This document shows positions 48,750-56,121 of a DNA stretch of 64,000 nucleotides, one piece after another; the stretch's first letter is position 1; every line of letters starts with the position of its first letter. The stretch comes from Hydrogenophaga flava NBRC 102514. GTDB lineage: Bacteria; Pseudomonadota; Gammaproteobacteria; Burkholderiales; Burkholderiaceae_C. Below the pieces are notes generated by a model. It did not search any database. It was not told the origin of the DNA and saw nothing but the letters and a program-made list of their open reading frames with translations. The DNA lies in the NCBI RefSeq assembly GCF_001571145.1, contig NZ_BCTF01000027.1, positions 1-64,000 of the forward strand, in the 5' to 3' direction. Position numbers and translations under genes: made by a program.

Positions 48750-49196
48750 TCAGCTTGCCAGTGCGGCCTTGACGGCAGCGGACACCTGGCCCATGTCGGC
48801 CTTGCCAGCCAGCTTGGCTTTCACCGCGCCCATGACCTTGCCCATGTCGCCGGGGCCTTTGGCGCCCAGTTCGGCCACGATGGCCTTGACTTCGGTAGCG
48901 ATCTCGTCGGCCGACAGGCGGGCGGGCAGATAGGCCTCCAGCACCACCAGTTCGGCCGCTTCCTTGGCCGCCAGGTCGGCGCGGCCGCCCTGTTCGAAGG
49001 CGGTGATCGAGTCCTTGCGCTGCTTGACCATCTTGTCGATGACGGCGATCACGGCCGCGTCGTCCAGCTCGATGCGCTCGTCCACTTCCTTCTGCTTCAT
49101 CGCGGCGGTCAGCAGGCGGATGGTGCCCAGGCGCTCGCTGTCCTTGGCGCGCATGGCGGCCTTCATGTCTTCGGTGATCTGTTCTTTTAGGCTCAT
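48750..49196 (-). CDS. GatB/YqeY-domain protein
   Basis: 148 residues, all-helical. MSLKEQITEDMKAAMRAKDSERLGTIRLL and EAYLPARLSADEI, GPGDMGKVMGAVKAKLAGKADM are YqeY hallmarks. The domain is shared with the tail of the GatB amidotransferase subunit and probably contacts tRNA; the free-standing role is unclear. In many genomes it lies next to rpsU; here lysA and lysR lie between them. Confidence 0.92.
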   Translation of the reverse strand: MSLKEQITEDMKAAMRAKDSERLGTIRLLTAAMKQKEVDERIELDDAAVIAVIDKMVKQRKDSITAFEQGGRADLAAKEAAELVVLEAYLPARLSADEIATEVKAIVAELGAKGPGDMGKVMGAVKAKLAGKADMGQVSAAVKAALAS

Positions 49197-49233
49197 GGTG
49201 TGTGCTCCGTGATTCGGTGAACCGGCGATTGTC

Positions 49234-50472
49234 TCAAACCGATTCCAGGGCCAGCAGTTCCTCCACTGTCTGGCGCCGGCGGATCAGGCGATGTGTGTCG
49301 CCATCGACCAGCACCTCGGCCGCCAGCGGGCGGCTGTTGTAGTTGCTGGACATGGACGCACCGTAGGCGCCAGCGTCGTGCAGCACCAGCAGGTCGCCCA
49401 CGTGGGCCTGGGGCAGCGCGCGGGTGAGCACCACGCCGCCTTCGGCCTGGGTGAACACGTCGCCCGACTCGCACAGCGGACCGGCGACCACGGTCTCGAC
49501 CGTGGCGCGCGGCGTGTCGTCGGCGGGGATCAGACCCATGCCGTGGAAGGCGCCGTACATCGACGGACGCATCAGGTCGGAAAAACCGGCGTCGACCAGG
49601 GTGAAACGGTTCGACCCCATGGGCTTGGTCGCGCGCACCTCGGTCACCAGCACGCCGGCTTCGGCCACCAGGAAGCGGCCAGGCTCCAGCTCCAGGTGCA
49701 CGGCGTGGCCCAGGTGGGCGGCGATGCTGCGGCGGGCATCGTCCCAGAGGCTGAAGTAGTGTGCGGTGTCGATGCGCGGCTCGCCCTCGCGGTAGGGAAT
49801 CGACAGACCGCCGCCGGCCGAGATGGCCTGCAAGTCCGTGCTCGCGCGCTTCACCAGTTGCACCATGGCCTGGCAGACCTCTTGCAGGTGGGCGTAGTCC
49901 ACGCCGGAGCCGATGTGCATGTGCAGGCCGATCAGCGTCAGGCCATGCTGCTTCACGGCCGCCAGCGCATCGTCCAGCTCGGCGTGCCAGATGCCGTGTT
50001 TGCTGTGTTCGCCGCCGGTATTGGTCTTGTTGCTGTGGCCGTGGCCAAAACCGGGGTTGATGCGCAGCCAGACCGGGTGGCCGGGCGAGACCGCGCCCAG
50101 CTGGTGCAGCATGTCGATGGAGCCGGCGTTGACCGGCACACGGTGCTCGACCACGGTGGACAGGGTGGCGTGGTCGAACAGGTCGGCGGTGAAGACGATG
50201 CCCGAGGCGCCCTGGGCGTTCACGTCAGCGGTGAAGCCCGCGGCCAGGGCGCGCAGGATCTCGCCGCGAGACACGGCATCGACCACCACACCCTGCTCGC
50301 GCATCAGGCGCAGCAGGTGGATGTTGGAGTTGGCTTTTTGGGCGAAGCGGATGGTGTCGAAGGCGCGCAGTTCGGCGATGCGGGCGCGGATGGTGGCCGC
50401 GTCGTAGACCCACAGCGGGGTGCCGTGCTGGCGGGCGAGGGACTGGAGGAGGGCGTCGGAGAAGGGGTTCAT
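49234..50472 (-). CDS. lysA: Diaminopimelate decarboxylase
   Basis: Last step of lysine synthesis: meso-diaminopimelate to lysine, PLP-dependent. 412 residues of the alanine-racemase-fold class. Lys46 in RFAQKANSN binds PLP; further blocks HMHIGSGVD, SAGGGLSIPYREGE, ELEPGRFLVAEAG and CESGDVF. Divergent from a lysR-type regulator that probably activates it. Confidence 0.97.
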   Translation of the reverse strand: MNPFSDALLQSLARQHGTPLWVYDAATIRARIAELRAFDTIRFAQKANSNIHLLRLMREQGVVVDAVSRGEILRALAAGFTADVNAQGASGIVFTADLFDHATLSTVVEHRVPVNAGSIDMLHQLGAVSPGHPVWLRINPGFGHGHSNKTNTGGEHSKHGIWHAELDDALAAVKQHGLTLIGLHMHIGSGVDYAHLQEVCQAMVQLVKRASTDLQAISAGGGLSIPYREGEPRIDTAHYFSLWDDARRSIAAHLGHAVHLELEPGRFLVAEAGVLVTEVRATKPMGSNRFTLVDAGFSDLMRPSMYGAFHGMGLIPADDTPRATVETVVAGPLCESGDVFTQAEGGVVLTRALPQAHVGDLLVLHDAGAYGASMSSNYNSRPLAAEVLVDGDTHRLIRRRQTVEELLALESV

Positions 50473-50525
50473 GGGCGCCGATGATCCCGGTTCTTTCCAT
50501 ATTGAGCAATGCCAGATAATTCAAC

Positions 50526-50542
50526 ATCAATTCATCATTGAT
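50526..50542. promoter_or_regulatory. Putative LysR-type operator in the lysA-lysR intergenic region
   Basis: Inverted repeat ATCAAT-5-ATTGAT ending right at the lysR start codon; a second short palindrome ATTGAGCAAT lies at 50501-50510. Both fall in the 70-base gap between the divergent genes, as expected for autoregulation by a LysR-type protein. Motif assignment is by position and symmetry only. Confidence 0.5.
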
Positions 50543-51463
50543 ATGAAACTCAGCCACCGCCAGATCGACTTCTTCCGCGCCGTCATGGGCACCGGCCACG
50601 TCACGCGTGCGGCCGAGCTGCTGCACACCTCGCAGCCCACGGTCAGCCGCGAGCTGGCGCGGCTGGAGCAGGTGCTGGGCTTTGCGCTGTTCGAGCGCGT
50701 GAAGGGGCGCCTGAAGCCCACGGTGCGGGCGCTGGCGTTGATGGACGAGGTCGAGCAGTCCTACGTGGGGCTGGAGCGCATCGCGGCGACCGCCGTCGCG
50801 CTCAAGGGCTACGCGCACGGCCGGCTGCAGCTGGCCTGCCTGCCCGCGCTGTCGCACGCCCTGTTGCCGGATGCCGTGCGCCGCTTCGCGCTGAAACAGC
50901 CCGAGGCGGCGGTGGGCCTGACGCCGATCGAATCACCGCAACTGGAGGCTGCGCTGTCCGAACAGCGCTTCGACCTGGGCCTGTCCGAGCGGCACGAGGC
51001 GCCGGCCGCTTGCGCGCTGGAGACGCTGCTGGTGGCCGACGAGGTGGCGGTACTGCCGGCCGGCCATGCACTGGCGCTCAAGCCCGTGCTGATGCCGGCC
51101 GACTTCGCGGGCCAGCCGTTCATCAGCTTCGCGCCGGCCGACCCGTACCGGCAGCAGGTGGATGCGCTGTTTGCGGCCGCGGGCGTGGAGCGGGTGTTGA
51201 AGCTGGAAACCCCAAGCGCAGTGTCGGTCTGCGCCCTGGTGCGCCAGGGGCTGGGGCTGGGCATCGTCAACCCGCTGACGGCGCTTGAGCTGGCTGGGGA
51301 GGGTTTGGTGGTGAAGCCGCTGAGCGTGAGCATCCCGTTCCATGTGGCGCTGATCCGGCCGAGCTGGCGGACCGAGCATCCGCTGCGGGCCGACTTCGAG
51401 GCGGCTCTGGCCGAGGCAGCCAGCGCCCTGAAAACCCGCCTGACCCGGACCGAACAGGCGTAA
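50543..51463 (+). CDS. lysR: LysR-family regulator, probable activator of lysA
   Basis: 306 residues. N-terminal HTH (MKLSHRQIDFFRAVMGTGHVTRAAELLHTSQPTVSRELARLE) followed by a LysR substrate-binding domain with the TPIESPQLEAALSEQRFDLGLSE region. Divergently placed next to lysA, as in E. coli and Pseudomonas where LysR activates lysA when diaminopimelate is high. ATG 50543 is chosen because upstream in-frame sequence runs into lysA and lacks homology. Confidence 0.88.
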   Translation: MKLSHRQIDFFRAVMGTGHVTRAAELLHTSQPTVSRELARLEQVLGFALFERVKGRLKPTVRALALMDEVEQSYVGLERIAATAVALKGYAHGRLQLACLPALSHALLPDAVRRFALKQPEAAVGLTPIESPQLEAALSEQRFDLGLSERHEAPAACALETLLVADEVAVLPAGHALALKPVLMPADFAGQPFISFAPADPYRQQVDALFAAAGVERVLKLETPSAVSVCALVRQGLGLGIVNPLTALELAGEGLVVKPLSVSIPFHVALIRPSWRTEHPLRADFEAALAEAASALKTRLTRTEQA

Positions 51464-51497
51464 AAAAACCCGCTGCAGCGTCCTGAGCGGGTTTTTT
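51463..51497. terminator. Bidirectional intrinsic terminator between lysR and rpsU
   Basis: Stem AAAAAACCCGCT (51463-51474) pairs with AGCGGGTTTTTT (51486-51497) around an 11-base loop. The A run on one side and T run on the other let it stop transcription from both convergent genes. Confidence 0.9.
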
Positions 51498-51514
51498 CCG
51501 AAGCGACTGAAGAA

Positions 51515-51727
51515 TCAGTACAGCTTCTTGGGCAGCTGCATCGAGCGCACGCGCTTGTAGTGGCGCTTGACGGCGGCGGCCTTCTTGCGCTTGCGCTCGG
51601 CGGTCGGCTTTTCGTAGAACTCGCGGGCGCGCAGGTCGGTTAGCAGACCCAGTTTTTCGATGGTGCGCTTGAAGCGACGCAGAGCAACGTCGAACGGCTC
51701 GTTGTCTTTAACACGGATGGTCGTCAT
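51515..51727 (-). CDS. rpsU: Small ribosomal subunit protein bS21
   Basis: 70 residues, starting [21 protein letters not shown] and ending in a basic stretch with the usual [29 protein letters not shown] core. Needed for initiation on the 30S subunit. Only ATG 51727 gives the conserved N-terminus. Its own promoter lies about 130 bases upstream, with a hairpin in the leader. Confidence 0.97.
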   Translation of the reverse strand: MTTIRVKDNEPFDVALRRFKRTIEKLGLLTDLRAREFYEKPTAERKRKKAAAVKRHYKRVRSMQLPKKLY

Positions 51728-51802
51728 TGAAGGAGAGATTCCAGAATGCACAGAAAGAGGATGAACGGGAAGATCGGGCCCAGGCATCGTTTCTGCAAAG
51801 TT

Positions 51803-51836
51803 CCCCCGTCTGTTAACTAGTATTGGCCGACGGGGG
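51803..51836 (-). other. Hairpin in the rpsU leader
   Basis: CCCCCGTC (51803-51810) and GACGGGGG (51829-51836) form an 8-base-pair stem around an 18-base loop that contains GTTAAC. It lies about 20 bases after the predicted rpsU transcription start and 75 bases before the start codon, without a U tract, so it may be a leader structure rather than a terminator. Confidence 0.6.
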
Positions 51837-51855
51837 TTTGCCAGCAAAGCCGCAG

Positions 51856-51884
51856 ATTATAGCGTCCTGCCGGAAGATTGCCAG
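51856..51884 (-). promoter_or_regulatory. rpsU: Sigma-70 promoter of rpsU
   Basis: On the minus strand, -35 CTGGCA (51884-51879) and -10 TATAAT (51861-51856) are separated by 17 bases. The -10 is a perfect consensus. It lies upstream of the leader hairpin and outside the flavoprotein gene. Confidence 0.75.
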
Positions 51885-51923
51885 ACTTTGATGGGGTGCG
51901 CTGAACGGTGTTCAAACGGGCGT

Positions 51924-53126
51924 TCAGAGCGCCATCGCGCAGGCGTGGGCACTGGCCCAGGCCCACTGGAAGTTGTAGCCGCCCAGCCAGCCGGTCACGT
52001 CCACCACCTCGCCGATGAAGTACAGGCCGGGCTGTTTCGATTCCATGGTCTGTTGCGACAGGTCGCGGGTATCGACCCCTCCCAGCGTGACCTCGGCCTT
52101 CTTGTAGCCCTCGGTGCCCGTGGGCACCAGCTCCCAGCGCGCCAGCCGCTCGGCCAGCCGGGCCAGGGCCTTGTCGCTGCACTCGGCCACCGGGCGCTGC
52201 CATTCCTTGTCTTGTTCTACCCAGGCCTCGGACAGGCGGCTTGGGACGAGCGTGGCCAGTTCGTTGACCAGCAGCTTGCGCGAGCGCTGTTTGGCCTCGG
52301 CCAGCGCGGCGGGCAGGTCGACCTCGGGCGCGAGGTTGATGCGGATGGGGGTGCCGGGCTTCCAGTAGCTGGAGATCTGCAGCACCGCCGGTCCGGACAG
52401 ACCGCGGTGGGTGAAGAGCAGGTCTTCGGCGAACACGGCCTTGTTCTTCTTGTCGCCGGTTTCGATCAGTACCGGGAGCGCCAGCCCGGCCAGACCAGCG
52501 TAGGGCGCCCAGCCAGCGCCGTCGAACGTCAGCGGCACCAGGCCGGGGCGCGGTTCCACCGTGCGCAGGCCGAACTGTTTGGCGACCCGGAAACCGAAGT
52601 CGGTGGCGCCGATGGCGGGAATCGACAGCCCGCCGGTGGCGATCACCACCTTGCGCGCCTGCACCGGACCCTGGTCGGTGTCGAGTTCGTAGCCGCCATC
52701 GTCGGTCAGCCGCAGCGCCTTCACGCCGCAGGGCTGCCAGCGCGTGACGCCGCCCACCGCACATTCGGCCAGCAACATCTCGATCAGGTCGCCCGCCGAG
52801 CGGTCGCAGAACAGCTGTCCCTTGTGCTTTTCGTGGAAGGGGATGCCGTGCTTCTGCACCAGCGCAATGAAGTCGGCCGGCGTGTAGCGCGAGAGCGCCG
52901 AGCGGCAGAAGTTCGGGTTCTCGCCGACGAAGTGCTTGTGCGGCTGGCGCACGTCGATGTCGCGGTTGGTGAAGTTGGCCCGGCCGCCGCCGGAAATGCG
53001 CACCTTTTCCGCCATCTTCTCGCTGTGGTCCAGCAGCAGCACCTTCAGGCCGCGCTGACCGGCGATGCCGGCGCAGAACAGGCCAGCGGCGCCTGCACCG
53101 ACCACCACCACGTCAAAGGTCTGCAC
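51924..53126 (-). CDS. YhiN/HI0933-family FAD-dependent flavoprotein
   Basis: 400 residues. N-terminal FAD-binding VVVVGAGAAGLFCAGIAGQRG (GxGxxG), RISGGGRANFTN, VVIATGGLSIPAIGATDFG and a C-terminal FIGEVVDVTGWLGGYNFQWAWASA, which is diagnostic of the HI0933/YhiN group. Enzymatic role in the family is not established. Start is GTG 53126, 4 bases after the sterol-desaturase-family stop, so the two are co-transcribed. Confidence 0.9.
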   Translation of the reverse strand: MQTFDVVVVGAGAAGLFCAGIAGQRGLKVLLLDHSEKMAEKVRISGGGRANFTNRDIDVRQPHKHFVGENPNFCRSALSRYTPADFIALVQKHGIPFHEKHKGQLFCDRSAGDLIEMLLAECAVGGVTRWQPCGVKALRLTDDGGYELDTDQGPVQARKVVIATGGLSIPAIGATDFGFRVAKQFGLRTVEPRPGLVPLTFDGAGWAPYAGLAGLALPVLIETGDKKNKAVFAEDLLFTHRGLSGPAVLQISSYWKPGTPIRINLAPEVDLPAALAEAKQRSRKLLVNELATLVPSRLSEAWVEQDKEWQRPVAECSDKALARLAERLARWELVPTGTEGYKKAEVTLGGVDTRDLSQQTMESKQPGLYFIGEVVDVTGWLGGYNFQWAWASAHACAMAL

Positions 53127-53130
53127 CGGG

Positions 53131-54258
53131 TCAGCCCTTCCAGACGAAGGGGAACTTCACCTGTTTCCAGAAACCGTTGGGCACGTAGTCGCCCAGCACG
53201 CCGTAGCGCTCGGGCCATTCGCGATCGCTTTTGACGGCGGTGCCGAACAGGTGGTCAATGAAGGCGAAGTGGGCGGCGTAGTTCTTGTCCAGCGCTTCCT
53301 GGTCCTGGCTGTGGTGCCAGTGATGGAAGTTGGGCGTCACGATCATGTACCGCAGTGGGCCCAGGCGCACGCTGACGTTGGCGTGGTTGAACACCGCCTG
53401 GAAACCGACCACGATGATGTAGGCGTCGATCACGTCCTTGGAGAACCCCATCATGTAGACCGGCACCAGCACCAGCGTGCGGGTGATCAGGATTTCGATG
53501 ACGTGCTGGCGCGAACCGGCGAGCCAGTCCATGTGCTTGGCGCTGTGGTGCACCGCGTGCAGGCGCCACAGCATCGGCACCTCGTGGTACGCGCGGTGGG
53601 TCCAGTACTGCACCAGATCGGCCGCCAGGATGAGCAGCGGCAGCGCCGCCCAGAACGGCAGCGCGCCGACCCAGCCGCGCACACCGTCGACCGCGGCCCA
53701 GCCGAACAGCTTGTGCACCAGCAGGTTGGTGGCCAGCAGCATGAAGCCGATCAGCATGTGGTTGACGATGAAGTGGTGCAGGTCGGTCTGCCACTCGGGA
53801 CGGAACACCGGCTGGTCTTTGCGCAGGGCAAACAGCTTCTCGATGAAGATGAAGATCAGCGCCGAGCCCAGCAGGTCCAGGATGAACCAGTCCAGGCCGA
53901 TGTAGGGCGTGTGGTCGGGGAAGTTGGGGTCGACCTCGACCTTGTGGCCGCCCAGCACCGCCGACAGCAGCACCAGCGCGAACGCGGCGGCGGCCAGCCA
54001 GGGCGCACGGCGGAACACCAGGTTGACCAGGCTCAGTGCGCCGGCGACCACCAGCGACCAGAACATCAGCTGGCGGATCAGTGCCACGTCGTAGCTCTTG
54101 CGCAGCTCGGGCGTGGTCAGGTACTCGGGGAAGTGGAAGGCCAGCACACCCAGAAAGCACAGGAAGGCCAGGCTGAGCGCCAGCACGCCGGTGACCAGGC
54201 CACGTCCGGGTTTGAGGGCGCCGTGGCCTTCGGCCAGTTCGTTGAGTTTGTCGAGCAC
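53131..54258 (-). CDS. Sterol desaturase/fatty acid hydroxylase family membrane protein
   Basis: 375 residues, about six membrane segments. The di-iron His clusters are present: HRAYH, HAVHHS, NHANV and HHWHH. Start is GTG 54258 behind an ideal AGGAGG. In bacteria this family hydroxylates or desaturates membrane lipids; the precise substrate is not evident. A small GC-rich inverted repeat (GCCGCC-3-GGCGGC, 54274-54288) lies just upstream of the ribosome site. Confidence 0.9.
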   Translation of the reverse strand: MLDKLNELAEGHGALKPGRGLVTGVLALSLAFLCFLGVLAFHFPEYLTTPELRKSYDVALIRQLMFWSLVVAGALSLVNLVFRRAPWLAAAAFALVLLSAVLGGHKVEVDPNFPDHTPYIGLDWFILDLLGSALIFIFIEKLFALRKDQPVFRPEWQTDLHHFIVNHMLIGFMLLATNLLVHKLFGWAAVDGVRGWVGALPFWAALPLLILAADLVQYWTHRAYHEVPMLWRLHAVHHSAKHMDWLAGSRQHVIEILITRTLVLVPVYMMGFSKDVIDAYIIVVGFQAVFNHANVSVRLGPLRYMIVTPNFHHWHHSQDQEALDKNYAAHFAFIDHLFGTAVKSDREWPERYGVLGDYVPNGFWKQVKFPFVWKG

Positions 54259-54334
54259 GCCGATCCTCCTCGCGCCGCCGTGGGCGGCCTGTTGTGGTGA
54301 CGGAGCGGGAGTGTAGCGGGCGGTCCCCGCCGGC

Positions 54335-55141
54335 TCAGGCCGCTCGGCGCTGCGATTCCGGCTGGGCCACCGCCGCGATGCCACGCACCACGTCGCCGAC
54401 CACCATCACCGACGGGCTGCCCAGACCTTCCTGCGCCAGCGTGGTGGTGAGGGTGCCCAGGGTGCAGACCGCGTGGCGCTGCTGCGGCAGGCTGGCGTGC
54501 TGGACGATGGCCAGCGGCGTGCTGGCCGGCAGGCCGGTCAGCAGGTCGGCCTGGATCTGGGTGGCGCTGGAGACGCCCATGTAGATCACCAGGGTCAGCT
54601 TCGCATCGCGTGCGGTGGCAGCGAGCTGTTTCCAGTCGGTGCCGCTGTCGCCGGGCTTGGCGTGGCCGGTGATGAAGACGACGCCGTGCGCGTGGTCGCG
54701 GTGGGTCAGCGGTGCGCCGAGCGAGGTCAGGCCGGCCAGGCCCGAGGTGATGCCGTTGAGCACCTGGACCTCGATGCCGGCTTCGCGCAGGTGTTCCACC
54801 TCTTCACCGCCGCGGCCGAAGATGAAGGGGTCGCCGCCCTTGAGGCGCACCACGATCTCGCCTTCGCGCGCGGCCATGATCATCAGCTTCTCGATGAAGG
54901 CCTGCGGCGTGCTCTTGCAGCCGCCGCGCTTGCCCACGTGCACGACGCGCGCGCTGGGGGATGCATGGGCCAGCACGCCCTCGCTCACCAGGTCGTCCAC
55001 CAGCAGCACGGTCGCGGCGGCGATGGCCTTGGCGGCCTTGATGGTGAGCAGCTCCGGGTCGCCCGGGCCGGCGCCCACGAGGGTGACGGTGCCGGGGTGG
55101 AACTGGCTTTCGGAGGTGATGACGGTGGCGGGCATGTTCAT
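54335..55141 (-). CDS. cobA: Uroporphyrinogen-III C-methyltransferase
   Basis: Makes precorrin-2 by two SAM-dependent methylations, the entry to siroheme (and B12). 268 residues. Blocks: VTLVGAGPGDPELLTIKAAKAI, VVRLKGGDPFIFGRGGEE and GVVFITGHA. Last gene of the nitrate operon and overlapping ybiB by 4 bases, so it probably supplies siroheme for NirB rather than B12. Confidence 0.95.
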   Translation of the reverse strand: MNMPATVITSESQFHPGTVTLVGAGPGDPELLTIKAAKAIAAATVLLVDDLVSEGVLAHASPSARVVHVGKRGGCKSTPQAFIEKLMIMAAREGEIVVRLKGGDPFIFGRGGEEVEHLREAGIEVQVLNGITSGLAGLTSLGAPLTHRDHAHGVVFITGHAKPGDSGTDWKQLAATARDAKLTLVIYMGVSSATQIQADLLTGLPASTPLAIVQHASLPQQRHAVCTLGTLTTTLAQEGLGSPSVMVVGDVVRGIAAVAQPESQRRAA

Positions 55142-56085
55142 GGTGTGCTGACCGCCGTGGGGCGGTTTGTCTCTGGTGCAGCGGGGCGAGACACTTCTTG
55201 CAGGATGTGTGCCACCTGCAGGGCAATCGGGGCGGGCACGGGCAGGCGGCCGCCCAGCACGTCGCGGATGTAGGCGGCGGTGGCGTCGGCCGAGATGTCC
55301 TTGGGCAGATCGGGCAGGGCCGCCAGCGAGCCTTCCTGAGCGGGTTGCAGCAGGTGGCGCGCACCGTCGCGGAAGGCGTCCATCTGCGGCGTGCGGCGCG
55401 CATCGGCTACCGGTTCGCCCTCGGTGCCGCGCAGCAGCAAGGCGTGCGCGCCGACGAGGGCAAAGGTGTCGGCCATGGACACCGCGTATTCAGGGTGGGT
55501 GTAGCTGCCGACGATCAGCGCCCGGCCTTCGCAAGGGTTCATCAGCTTGACGAGGCTGTGCGCCGGGTTGCGCAGGCCGACCACGCGGCGCACGTCCAGC
55601 AGGCGCTTGAGGCCGGGGTGCAGCACCTCGGTGGGAACAAAGGCGCATTGACCCGGGCCCACCGGGCCGACCGCCGTGCGGGCCGGCTGGCCCAGTGCGG
55701 CGAACACCGCCTCGCTGGTCACGCGTCTGTCTTCGGTGGCCGTGCCGTGCACCAGCACCGCCGCGCCTTCGCGCGCCAGCAGCAGCGCCAGCAAGGGCGT
55801 GAGCACCGGCAGCTTGCGTGCACCGTTGTAGCTCGGCAGCACCACGGTGGTGAGGGCGTTGTCAGGGATGCGCTGCAGGCGGGCGTGGGTGGCGTCGAGG
55901 AAGCCGGCCATCTCCTCCGGCGTTTCGCCTTTGATGCGCATCGCCAGACAGAAACCACCGACCTCCAGGTCGGTCACGGCGCCGTCCAGCACCTGGCCGA
56001 ACAGGTCGGTGGCCTGCTCACGGCTGAGCGAACGGGCGCCGTCCTTGCCGCGCCCGATCTCCTTGATGTAGTGGCTGATGCTCAT
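55138..56085 (-). CDS. ybiB: DNA-binding protein YbiB (TrpD2 family)
   Basis: 315 residues of the anthranilate phosphoribosyltransferase fold (ALTTVVLPSYNGARKLPVLTPLLALLLAREGAAVLVHG, NPCEGRALIVGSYTHPEY) but with the PRPP/anthranilate sites altered; the TrpD2/YbiB group binds nucleic acid instead. Opens with HYIKEIGRGKDGARSLSREQA. Its place between nasA and cobA is conserved in several Burkholderiales to my recollection; why it travels with nitrate genes is not known. Confidence 0.88.
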   Translation of the reverse strand: MSISHYIKEIGRGKDGARSLSREQATDLFGQVLDGAVTDLEVGGFCLAMRIKGETPEEMAGFLDATHARLQRIPDNALTTVVLPSYNGARKLPVLTPLLALLLAREGAAVLVHGTATEDRRVTSEAVFAALGQPARTAVGPVGPGQCAFVPTEVLHPGLKRLLDVRRVVGLRNPAHSLVKLMNPCEGRALIVGSYTHPEYAVSMADTFALVGAHALLLRGTEGEPVADARRTPQMDAFRDGARHLLQPAQEGSLAALPDLPKDISADATAAYIRDVLGGRLPVPAPIALQVAHILQEVSRPAAPETNRPTAVSTP

Positions 56086-56121
56086 GGGCCGCCATTGTCC
56101 GCGAGGTCAGATGACTGCGGG

